From Dicyema japonicum (lineage: Eukaryota > Dicyemida > Rhombozoa > Dicyemidae), in the NCBI GenBank assembly GCA_011109175.1, contig RDEW01000030.1, positions 428,094-492,093 of the forward strand: 64,000 nt of DNA, given 5' to 3'. The translations under genes and the position numbers were made by a program. Under the pieces are notes generated by a model. That model saw only the letters and a list, made by a program, of their open reading frames with translations. It was not told the origin of the DNA and made no database searches. Position 1 is the first letter of the stretch. Every line of letters starts with the position of its first letter. This document shows positions 12,840-23,259 of this stretch, piece after piece.

Positions 12840-15315
12840 GTAGAAATGGATCCCACGGTAGAAACCGCCGTAACATCCCCGGAGAGGCATTAATACAATT
12901 TTGCACGGCATTCAACCTACTCATATGCAACACTTGTTTCAAGCACCCGGCAAGACACAGGACCACGTGGGTTGGTACCAGAAAAGGCAAATCTGGAAAC
13001 ACAGTCAATATATACAATCAGATCGACTATATTATCTGCAAGCAACATCAGAAGGCCCTCCTACAGGACTCGAGATCTTACGGTGGACTTGAAACAAGTA
13101 GCGATCATAAACTTGTGGTCGCCCGGCTAGTACTTAAAAGAATCCATGGAATACACGGGAAACACAAAGGCCTTACCTCAGTACGTTTCGACACTGAGAG
13201 GTTACGCTACGAAGAATCCACCAAATGTCGTTATAGTGCAGTTCTGAGAGATAGCATCAACAGTATTAACCAAAATCAGCCGACAAACAGCTTATGGGAT
13301 GAAATAGTGGTTGCTATCCAAAACACAGCCTTTAGTGTGCTTGGTCACATCACCAAATCTCGTCACAAACAATGTAATCCGGATATCGGACAACTCTCTG
13401 TAACACAGAAAGAGCTCAGACTCCGGATGGAAAACACAAACGCTCCGGAAGATATCAAAGTACTGCGCACCCAGAGAGGGAGAGTCTTAACGAAGATCAA
13501 ACAAATACAAAGATTCCTTGCCAAAAATGAAGCTGAGGAGAAAATCTCAGACATATTAAAGTACAAGAACGGACCAAGAATGTTCAAAGCAATCCGGCTT
13601 CTTAGCAGAGAAAACTGTCCAATTTCGTTAACTGTCCATGACAACCTTGGTCACGACGTTATCGGGACCATTAACAAAGCAAACGTTCTGGCATCCCATT
13701 TTGACCTTATGTTCAACAAACAGGACGCGGCTGACCAAGCAATGAAATCTCGGAAGTCTTACAAGTACACTCTAACTAGCCCTATTACCATATCCGAAAC
13801 TCAACAAGCTATTAAAAAATTAAATACCGGAAGATCTGCCGGACCAGACTTCATTACTGCAGAACTTTTACAATACGGCCCGGAGGAGCTAATTGAAATG
13901 ATTACTAACATTTTCAACCGGTCTCTCGAGGGTGCAGATGAACTGGAACTGGGAAAAGGGTGGCTAATTCCACTACAAAAACCGGGAAAAAGTAAAGGCC
14001 CCCCTCACAACTTCAGACCTATTATACTCCTAACCTCCATACGAAAAACATTATCCCTCATTGCTTTAAACCGAATAAAGGAGAGGGTGAACATATTTCT
14101 TTCGGACGGCCAAAGTGGATTCCGGACGGGCAGGTCCACGGCTGACGTGGTATGGGGGCACAGGTGGTATTGTGCCCTGTGCCAAAAATACAAAAAATCT
14201 ATTGAGATACTTGGTATCGACATGTCCCGTGCGTTCGACTCGGTGGACCGTGGAAAACTTATGGAAGTGTTGGAGAGTTTTCTACTGCCTGACGATGTCA
14301 AAATAATACACTTACTCATGCGGAACACTCAACTTGCCGTCAAAATTGGTGACTCTACCTCTAACTTTTTTTCGACCTCACGTGGAGTTCCACAGGGGGA
14401 CTCACTATCCCCGGTCCTCTTTATTGTCTACCTTGAGGCCGCACTAAGAGAGTTCAGACCCCTGGTTGGCAACAATTATAACGAGATAATCTACGCGGAC
14501 GACCTGGACTTTGTTTCTGAGGATATTCAAGTACTTCAACACATGCTTAACGTTCTTCCACACGTATTCTCGAAATGGTTCTTAACCGTTAACACCGATA
14601 AAACAGAGTTCACAACACTTACACGCAATGATCGAAGATCGGACGAGTCTTGGAGAAAGCAAAAGAAGGTGGGTTCGCTTCTCGGGGACTCAGAAGATGT
14701 TTCTCGGAGGAAAATCCTCGCAATGTGTGCACTAAAGAAAGTATCGAATATGTGGGGTCATAAGAAGAGGATGGGATTAAACACCAAACTCAGAATATAT
14801 AAGGCTTTTGTCATCCCCGTCCTGACCTACAATTCAGGCACTTGGGGAATCTCTAAACAAGAGATGGACCGTCTTGACGCTTTCCACAGGACACAATTGA
14901 AATCAGTAATCAAGATCAAGTGGCCTAAGAAGATCTCAAACAATGACCTCTACTCGAAGTGCAAATCTGGTATACTATCCGAGGAGATCTTCAGATCAAG
15001 ATGGAGTCTCTTTGGACATATCTTACGTCTAAATGCTCAAGTACCCGCGAATATCGCCATGGAAAACTACCTAATGCATACGGGAGCCGGTTTCCGTGGA
15101 AGACCAAGAGTCACACTCCCAACTATTTTGAATGGAGACCTGTCGGCTGTGGGACTGAAGCTCACTTCCGCAGACGACCTAGATACCTTAAGGGAACTGG
15201 CACGAAGTAGAGGGTCCTGGAAAAGGCTGATAGAGAGGATGGCTAGAAATACGGCACAAGGGAGGCTTGATTAATTTTATGACTTCTCGGGAGTGCTTTA
15301 AATATAATAATAATA
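12840..15315 (+). mobile_element. 5'-truncated non-LTR retrotransposon (EN end + RT)
   Basis: One frame stays open from about 12840 to the stop at 15272-15274, some 810 codons. It begins in the C-terminal half of an apurinic-type endonuclease domain (SHGRNRRNIPG, TTWVGTRKGKSG, QIDYIICK, TSSDHKLVVARL). The RT domain follows: GRSAGPDFITAELL, GQSGFRTGRSTADVVW, GIDMSRAFDSVDR, GVPQGDSLSPVLF, IIYADDLDFVSED and KWFLTVNTDKTEF. The C-terminal module is VGSLLGDSEDVSRRK, NSGTWGIS and GRPRVTLPT. The RT catalytic motif (YADD) is intact. A short 3' UTR ends in ATAATAATAATAAT. The 5' part, including the start of the endonuclease, is missing, as expected for incomplete target-primed reverse transcription. 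I leave the clade open (RTE/Proto-like organisation). Confidence 0.85.
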
Positions 15316-15326
15316 ATATTTTAAAT

Positions 15327-15443
15327 CGACTGCGTGCAACCGTGGAGGATGGAAGAGGCTAACTAATAACATTGTTTCTTGTATTGCACATGCTTTGCTA
15401 TAACTATTATGGCAAGGCGATAAGTGCTGTAATAATAGTAATA
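15327..15443 (+). mobile_element. 117-bp LINE tail inserted in the older TSD
   Basis: Reads ACNRGGWKRLTNNIVS and then a stop and a TAATAATAGTAATA tail. This matches the last 40 codons and tail of the LINE at 52.79-53.78 kb (ARNRGAWKRMTSNLVS). It is bracketed by ATATTTTAAAT at 15316-15326 and 15444-15454. It therefore inserted into the right-hand target-site duplication of the 12.84-kb LINE and is younger than it. Confidence 0.7.
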
Positions 15444-15670
15444 ATATTTTAAATGTCCACGTATGTTGACTCCCTTTTTCCTACATTGTTGTAATGCGGT
15501 CAACGCATTATACATTGCAGAAAAGGCGGAGATGTTCCGCAATTTTGTCGTCAATGTAACTGGAGGTGCAGGTAATATGTCACTGATTTTTTCAAGTCAT
15601 TAGGACGTCTAGAAACACTTAAGTCATTGCATCCGTGGAACCCAGTGGTTCTTCATGTTGATCTCCGTTG

Positions 15671-16050
15671 TTATTGAGAGGCGCAATTTTGCATCAATTC
15701 AGTATTTTTATCACCAACATATGTGGAAACATATAGAGTTATATTTCCACACGTGTGGCTCCCAAAACGATTATTTACCTGCCTCTTCCAACTCCTCCTG
15801 TTGCATGCGAGCTCTTTAGCACGTCCAAATAATTTGTCGTTAAGTTGACGTTTAATAGGCTTCAGATCGTTGTTCAACACCCGTGGCGACCATGGTATTT
15901 CTTTCCGTCCGACACGAATTAATCTTCCTTAATTAGCAGTGGTTGTTCAGTCGAGGTGTAACATGTGTCCAAAAAGTTTATATCTGGATTCAACGATTTC
16001 TAGGCCCCACGTCCCTCTGAACATCCTCCATTTAGTGCACTCTATTGTTA
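15671..16050 (-). pseudogene. LINE RT C-terminal relic
   Basis: The minus strand gives RYKLFGHMLHLD, then RVLNNDLKPIKRQL and AKELACNRRSWKRQVNN. These follow the order of the GSLLGD LINE C-terminus (RWSLFGHILRL ... LNGDLSAVGLKL ... LARSRGSWKRL). Internal stops show decay. Confidence 0.6.
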
Positions 16051-16577
16051 ATCCATGTTATTCATGAATTATTTCTAGTTGTTTTCGATGAAGGTGTGAT
16101 GGCTTTTGTATATATATTTTTATATGTTGGATGGATGTCAAGTGTTACACTAAGAATTTTGTGAAAATTTTGATAGCGGAATAGGTTACTCGGAAGTGAA
16201 AAATTTTGGGTGTATATTGGATATACGGTAGCCGCCCTGTCCTGACTGCGTGACTATTCCCTTTCAGAGTGACGAGCAAGATTTGCTCAAATATCCAGCA
16301 GCGTTCACGGAGATCTCCTGTTCATGTAGAAATCCGATTCCCTTGACGACCCAGGAATTCCAACTTCAATAGTGCAGAGGAACCTGACGTTTCAATATTG
16401 GATTTTTATCACAAGATTGTAGATTTTAAGGGAGAAGTCTTCAATTTATTGTCAGATATCCAATCATTAAGCTTGTTAAAGCAAATTTTCATTGAATTTA
16501 CGTTAGGTAATTTTTATTTTTGCTGTGTTATCAAATCGTCTGCAAGAATGTTATTTTCATTTGGTCGAGGAATATTA

Positions 16578-16960
16578 TTATAAGCAACTATCGTAGAAAC
16601 ATATTTCCACACGTGCGGCATTTAAAGCGATTTTTCGGATCAATCTCGTCCATCCTCCCCTGCTACACGCTAAACTTCTCATAGCATTCAGATCCTCCCC
16701 ACTTACGAGCCTACGGTTGATTGCCTTGAGATCCTCATCCAGCACCCCGGTAGCGTAGTACGTGGGCGCCCCCGATATTTTTTCCACTTGCAGCGAAATA
16801 TTCCTCTATTGCCAAATTTGCATGTGATGTGGGTCCATCCGTAGGACGTGTCCAAACAGTCTCCATCGGGCCTCCACCACATCCCAAGTCATAGGTCGCG
16901 TTGAGCACTTTCGGTACAGTGCCTCATTATTGATCCGTGTCGGCCATATCAAAGAATATC
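16578..16960 (-). pseudogene. LINE RT C-terminal relic
   Basis: The minus strand reads WPTRINNEALYRKCSTRP, ARWRLFGHVLRMDP, VLDEDLKAINRRLVSGEDLN and SRGGWTRLIRKIALNAARV. It is close to the copies ending at 53.74 kb and at the window end. A stop lies between the GHVLRM and VLDEDL blocks, so it is dead. Confidence 0.65.
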
Positions 16961-17640
16961 ACTCATGAATAAATTAAATAGTGAAAGGGAGAGAGCTGAA
17001 CCTTGTGGGACTCCGTTTTAAAGTATCTACAACGTAGAATTTTCGAATGAAATTGCAAATCCATTTTGTATTTTGGGAGATTTCTACACGTTTTTTTTAT
17101 TTTCGAATATGGTAGACTGATTTTTGCATAGTGATTGATATGTCCCTGATACTAAGTATCTTCCTTTTGTAAGCGCCTTTCCCAATACAAGTGGGGATCT
17201 AGAGTTAGAAAGTCATCCATAATCTTCCAAATTTTACCATGTTTTCCACGAGCAGTCCACCTTGTGAGAGACCGTCATGTGCTCGTAAGCGGCAACGACA
17301 TAATGAATTGAGCTGTGATTGCAGTAAAACTTTTTTTCTAAGAAAATGGTAAAGGATTTTTTGTAGGATTCCTGCTATCCAAAAAGATGACATAATTGAT
17401 GAATTTTTACGTAGAACTCGTTTGTCTCTGAAATAAGATATTTCAGTTTATGAGTTTTCCAGAGTCGATTGCATGGTAGAAACCTCTGATTTGGACTTCG
17501 TCAAACTCTTCAACTTGGCTTAGATTTCATGGTGTGGAACTTGTTATTAGGGTCATCTGCCTCGAGGTATTCTTCTGAATCTTGCCTGAGCAGTTCGAAA
17601 ACTTGAGAATCACCTCTTGATTCACTTGATTATCTGCAGA
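16961..17640 (-). pseudogene. Possible CR1-like RT core fragment
   Basis: On the minus strand at about 16975-17035 the motif GVPQGSALSLSLFNLFM is visible, the RT block that precedes the YADD motif in CR1/Jockey elements. The rest of this stretch is too decayed to follow. It adjoins the previous LINE relic. Confidence 0.35.
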
Positions 17641-17689
17641 GGTATTGGGTTAGTTCGGGAATCGAAATTAATCTAGGAGATTGAATTGC

Positions 17690-18070
17690 CAGACTGTTTC
17701 CGAGATACGCTCTCGAAGCTATCCATTCTCACATAGATCCTTGGGGACCTTTTGTATCATTGAGGCGAGCCGAATGACTAGATCGTCTGCTTGTGAGCCA
17801 AGGATTCCTGATTTCTCAACAGCAAATGGGACAAACAAGTGATCTCCGAAATGCCTCGTACTTCCTTCTCTCGGTTTGTTTAGAAGCATGACCTGGTTCC
17901 AAGGCGGAAGCAGCCAAATTTTTCCCCGTATCAACACACGTAGCGTCCCAAACCAAGTTCAGACCATCAGCAAAAGGGAGTTTTGTCATCCCGGGGAGGT
18001 TGCCATCTCCCCTGGTGAGACCAGTCGCCTCCATTCAAATATTGACCTAAAAATTGACTTACCTACCTGA
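17690..18070 (-). pseudogene. RT-element C-terminal module (FVPFAVE type)
   Basis: The minus strand contains LVWDATCVDTGKNLAASAL, RRKYEAFRRSLVCPI, and, in another frame, FVPFAVEKSGILGSQADDL and LASMIQKVPKDL. This order is familiar from the C-terminal end of widespread invertebrate reverse-transcriptase ORFs. Frame changes and stops show it is a relic. Related fragments lie at 28.63-28.76 kb (+) and 29.56-29.83 kb (-). Confidence 0.5.
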
Positions 18071-18149
18071 CTATTTCATTTTGGTGGATTACCCTGCAAC
18101 TAACCATTAAAATTCCATCTTCATCAGAACTCACAATTATTTTTTCACT

Positions 18150-18450
18150 TCAATTATAGACTAATCAAGCCAATTTTCTCATCTGTTTAGGGTTAAACCT
18201 GAAAGATATTTCAACAACTTTTCCCCCTACCATGACTTGTTTTTGATTACGGCTGCCTTCGTGGAAGAAATAGGTAAATCGATATCTTTAAAAAAATTCT
18301 GATTTTTAGGTAACAGTTGTAGAGAAGACTTAGAATTGGACATTGCTATTTCTAGGCGTTATGAAAACCGTCTCCGTTCGCTGAAGCCTATGAATTGCAT
18401 TCCAGATTTTGTTGGCGATTCCTTTATCCATTCATCACAAGCTCCATAGG
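18150..18450 (+). other. Possible two-exon gene fragment, unidentified
   Basis: A frame running KPERYFNNFSPYHDLFLI...FVEEIG is followed by a candidate 36-nt GT...AG intron and then NSCREDLELDIAISRRYEN...FVGDSF before a stop at about 18449. The splice keeps the frame. I recognise no family, and no start codon is obvious. It may be a small gene or a leftover exon pair. Confidence 0.3.
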
Positions 18451-20467
18451 TTTCGAAGACGATTAGGAGCATACGATCTCCTAAGGTTTAGTATTTTTTT
18501 TCTCCGTTCACGGATTGGTGAAGGAGTGAATAAGACAATACGCGTTACATCATACACGAGAAATCTTCTATGAGAGAATAGAAAATGGTGGTTAGATCAG
18601 GGAAAGAAACCCAGCTGACTAGACCATGTTTGATGATCTCGCTGAGGACCAATTTTTTTGGAACTTCCTGGCGCTCTTTCTTCGGGAAAGAGGATGGATC
18701 CCGATCAGGCATCACCTCACATATAAAGTTAGAAAAACATTGAGGTGTTCAGAGTTAGGCAAGGCTCTCCAGTGGAAGTAATAGTCTTCTTAGATTCTCA
18801 AACGGATTGTTCGATTGCCGCCCATAGTGCAGTTGTCAGTGTACCACACGTTCAGAAGCGTAGAACAACATTCCATGAAATGGTTGATTCCGAAGGTGAA
18901 CAGAACTTTTCCCAGTTAAGCGTAACAAATTTTGGAAACTTTGATTCTTGTTTCTCACAGTCTGGCATGTAGGGATGTTATTTGTAGCAAACCATTATGG
19001 TCCCGGAATAAAATTTTGGTATACTCCTTTTCACAAAAGATGTAAGTGATTTCTCATCTTCCCCTCTCGCTGAGGGTATGTAATGCGTTGATGAGGCGAA
19101 GTAAAATAGTAGGCCCAATATTTTTGGACGCCGGAAGAGACTGCCTTCTTAATAAACTCGTAACATTAACATTTTTTGTTAAAGACCAAGACATAGCGAT
19201 AGTTATGGGGGATTAATTTATTAAAAATCCTGCCGTGAGGCCTGGATTCTTTCGCATTTTTACCCCCTTTAGCTTCATAGTATCTTCTAATGAACATTTC
19301 ATCCACTTTGGTCCTCAGGAGAAAACCCTCAATCCGTTCCACTACCACGCTCCTTACTGACTTGATCAGGGTTTCCACTCGTATGATCAGTCTGCAACCT
19401 ATATGCGTTGAACCTTCAACCGAAATTTACAGCAGGGAGATTTGAACCTGGAACTATCTTGATTTTGTCCGGCACTTTTTACACTGTGCAGGTTTGAAAT
19501 AAGCTCCAGTAGACTCTGATGATCACTTGTTGGGGGTAAATGTGGAGAAAGTCGTATTTACTGGTAGGAGACATGATTGGTAATACCATTTCTTGCTTTC
19601 GACATCTTTTCTTGAGTCTCTCCAAACACGAGGTTCACAAGAAAATCCATATTAAACGGGCAATAAAACAACCGCAAATAAAATTAATCATGAAAATCTA
19701 AAGACAAAAAAGTTAGGCACCCCCACATTGGAGACCACTTAAATTTTGCGAGAAAAAAAAACAAAAAACTCAAAAAATTTGCCTCGTACACAAAAAAACT
19801 TGACAGGAAACGATGCTACGAAACTGCAACACATAAGTTGAGCCTGCAATGTTATACAACCTGAGTACTTGGGTCTGCAAGTAGACGAAGCCAAAAAACT
19901 AAACTCTTTTCACCTCACACAACTAAGAAAAACAATGACCTGCACAGGGCGTTCCCGAATATGTATGTGTAATGAACGAAACAGCTAAAATTGGCCATGG
20001 AAGACTTCTTCGACGCTCCCCGATCCCGTGAACGGCTAATAACTACCCCATTGATGGTCATAGACAAGGCCCCCAAAGATTGGGAGGCTTTTCAGAGAGA
20101 GAACCTAGATAAACTAAAGGGAACTTGCCCCTACAAGCGGAGAAGAATGACGTTTTGTTAGTTTCTCGAATTTCTCATAGCGACAATAATAATAACACCA
20201 GAGACCGTGGTTACACACAAACTAATCACGTGATCCCAGCACGCTCTAGAGGGGACCTCATCTTGGCCCAATGCTTCTCCCTCGACACCACACAAGCACG
20301 TATCGGTCGAATGACTTGACCTTCGCAGTCACGACGGCGCGTTCCATGGTTCATTCATATCAAGGCTTCAAAAGGTATTTGTGGCTGGAACTCTCCAGAA
20401 ATCCAGCGTTCCGTGATTTTGGAGGCTCTTTTCCGGCTAGCCTCGATCTTCAAGACATTCGTCCAAG
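18451..20467. other. No supported gene; dispersed repeats
   Basis: A 75-codon frame at 18745-18972 has no recognisable similarity. Near 19440-19460 the minus strand has a B-box-like AGGTTCAAATCTCCC, perhaps a SINE head. Bases 20250-20325 resemble 24950-25030, and 20360-20405 resembles the complement of 34561-34604, so both are dispersed repeats of unknown type. Confidence 0.3.
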
Positions 20468-20720
20468 AGTAGCATATTCACACGTGGGTATGCTAATTGT
20501 GATATGATAAATATCTCAGCTGGATGTGTTTAAACTTGTTGAAATAGTAGACCTTAATGGAGAATCTCTCTGCCAGAATATCCTTTTTGAAAAATATTCT
20601 TTATGTTTTGCGGAATTTCATAAATCTTGTTGTCAAGTTTGTTAAGGTTTATAAGAGGGGGTTCACTTGTCTGAGATTAACTTTGAAGGATTCGAATGTA
20701 GGCTTTTTCTTAAAGTGAAT
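20468..20720 (+). pseudogene. Displaced copy of a late SARA-type exon
   Basis: About 250 bp here is nearly identical to 22826-23071 inside the FYVE gene's C-terminal coding region (it starts AGCATATTCACACGTGGGTA in both). It carries small indels and substitutions that break the frame, such as a TAT-less junction at GGATGTGTTTAAAC and an extra T at CCTTTTTGAAA. It lies 130 bp upstream of the gene start, in the same orientation. It is a dead partial duplicate. Confidence 0.8.
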
Positions 20721-20851
20721 TAATAATAACAAATGTCAATGAATAATCACAATTAGATCTTTAAATTAATATTGACTATAAAAAATTTAAATAATATTAT
20801 TTACTTTTTTGTTATAAATAGTTAGAATTAATTTAATTATTGGTTACAATA

Positions 20852-23259
20852 ATGTCTGAGTCTAGCGACAATCAGGGTAATCATTATAACCAATCACAGG
20901 ACTCGTAGTAAACGAGCCAACGGATTGTAGAGAGGTAGTCAATGACCTGGAGGATTCTAGGTCCTTGCCTACTATATCGGAAGACGATAAGAAGGCTACT
21001 TTTAACGAAAGATCAGTGACAGAGCGTAAATGGTTATTAAATTAATAGCAATTGATACAAGACCACCCACGTGGATGGATGACAATGCCACCACAATCTG
21101 CATTCTTTGTGGTAAAGAGTTTACCTTTATTCGTCGTCGACATCACTGCAGATGTTGCGGGAAGGTTGGGAGATAATTTATTTAAGGTTTATTGTTCTGA
21201 CTGTTGCTCCCAGTATACCAAACTCAGATATATAGACAACACTTCAGCACGTGTCTGCTCTATCTGCTACACAACTCTAACTTGTTACTGATAATTTTAA
21301 TCTCTAGTAAAAGGCGGCTTTTCTTTCTCTGTATCGGAGCAACTACAGAAGCTCCCATCTTCTGGGGGACTATTAAGTTATTACGTAATTTCTACTTCCT
21401 AGAAAAGGATAAAGTTTCTAGTCAACGGCGGAGAGTTTCATTTTCAGAGAATTTGGAGACCTATAAACCTGTCTCTTTTCAAAATTCCTCAAATGATCTA
21501 TTCACAGTGGTTGATGGTATTTGCGGTTTTTTTGATTTGAGGTGATTACAAGCAACACAAAGTCAGGATCAATGACGTCATCGATGGTTTCGACTTCTTT
21601 TATCTCTAGAGGTAAAAAATATGGGGAGTTCTTACCTTCTGTCCATTTCCCACCATGTCAATGTTAGAGTATCCAGTTATACTCCTCCAACAAGTATATT
21701 TTGGGGATGACCATGCTAAGTTCTCCCCTGGATTCTCAACATGACTTTTTTTTCGTTTGTAACTGAAGGATTCTATTTTCACAGTCATCCCGAAATTGTG
21801 TTAGTCGTTACTACTCAGAACAGAGCTCGAATAAACAATTCTGAGCTGGTCACGTGGATTATCAGAGTTTTGCAACAAATATGTATTTCAGTGGAGTCTG
21901 GTTTGTCAAATAATGTAATTAACAGGAAATAGTATAGCCAAGTATGGCGTTGTGGTTTCCAAGAGTCTCGGGAACAGTTCGAAGGATTATGCCTTTATGT
22001 TTGTGAACCAGACCTTTCAAAATATCAATGTGGGTCAGTCTTCAACGTTGGAGACACTTTTTGGAATATATATCGCCATGGATGAGATTGAAATGGCTAA
22101 ATTGATCCCCGTAGATTTCTTTTAAGGTTGTACGACAAATATAGAACAGATTTTGAAAACTGTACTTACTTCATTAACCATTAGGTTACCCATGTCCCCT
22201 CTTTTCATTTGTTGGTCGTAGCTCTCTTACAAATTTTTGTGATGTAAATGAAAGTGTGATATCTCTATATACGGGGGGAGGTGAGACAGTCCCTACTGTC
22301 CAAGATTTGGTGATAAAAAGGAGTTCTGAAGGATTCGAGATTATTTTCCCTAAGGACAAGTCTAAAGTAAGGACTAAATTGATCCCAGCAAGTGGAAAAC
22401 TGTCTTGACTGCTGTGTGGGGTCCACGGTGTTCCTAGCTTCTGGCTCATTTGCTGATCAGGGAAATTCTTACTCCATCTACACTCAATCAGATCCAAATT
22501 CTTCGAGTTCCGGTGATGTGGTCTACACTTTTGTGATTTTCTGCACCGAACCTGGAAAAGAGAGAAATTCCTTCAAAGAGGTCGAGGATGGAGTGATGTT
22601 TTACCTTGATTGTGACACGTTTTCTATTCTTCTGAAGGTATTCCATTAAATATTTCAAAGACTCTCCGAAACTTCGAGAAGTTTAGTTTCAAGTTGTCCT
22701 GTGAGAATTTTGAACATGTGGAAGTCAATTGGAGTTGCGAGAAAACCGCAAAGTTGAGGTAAGATCTTAAATCACCGCAGACAACGAACGAGCATAATCG
22801 ATGGTTCTGTTATGAATTGTAAAAGTAGCATATTCACACGTGGGTATGCTAATTGTGATATGATAAATATCTCAGCTGGATATGTGTTTAAACTTGTTGA
22901 AATAGTGGACCTTAATGGAGACTCTCTCTGCCAGAATATCCTTTTGAAAAACATTCTTTATGTTTTGCGGAATTTCATAAATCTTGTTGTCAAGTTTGTT
23001 AAGGTTTATAAGAGGGGGTTCACTTCTCTGAGATTAACTTTGAAGGATTCTAATGTAGGCTTTTTCTTTACTACAGATATCCTATGAAATTGGGGGGCTG
23101 CACGAGGGCGTGTTGAATTCGCAGTCAGCTATCCACGATGTTCTCCTTCAAACCATTGTCGGAAAATTCCCTAATTTAGATTATGTTGAGGACTCTCAAA
23201 ATCAAAATTTACCTATTAACGTTGATATTGAAGCTATTTTTTTCACGAGTCATTCTTAG
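20852..23259 (+). CDS. ZFYVE9-like: FYVE zinc-finger protein of the SARA/endofin (ZFYVE9/16) type
   Basis: SARA and endofin sit on early endosomes through a FYVE domain that binds phosphatidylinositol 3-phosphate, and they scaffold Smad/TGF-beta signalling. Exon 1 (MSESSDNQ) ends at 20876. A 23-nt intron (20877-20899) follows. The FYVE domain comes after about 60 residues: WMDDNATTICILCGKEF, RRRHHCRCCGK, VYCSDCCS and ARVCSICY. It has the WxxD, R(R/K)HHCR and RVC signature motifs and eight cysteine/histidine ligands. A 22-nt intron (about 21187-21208) splits the finger. The C-terminal part contains VEDGVMFYLDCDTF and SLRLTLKDSNVGFF, matching the family's large C-terminal domain. The stop is at 23257-23259. 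The protein is shorter than vertebrate SARA, mainly because the region before the finger is short. I could not identify a Smad-binding segment. Confidence 0.8.

Noticed and set aside
17719-18034. Two overlapping minus-strand frames as separate genes
   Set aside because: Together they read one decayed retroelement module in shifted frames, so they are a single relic.
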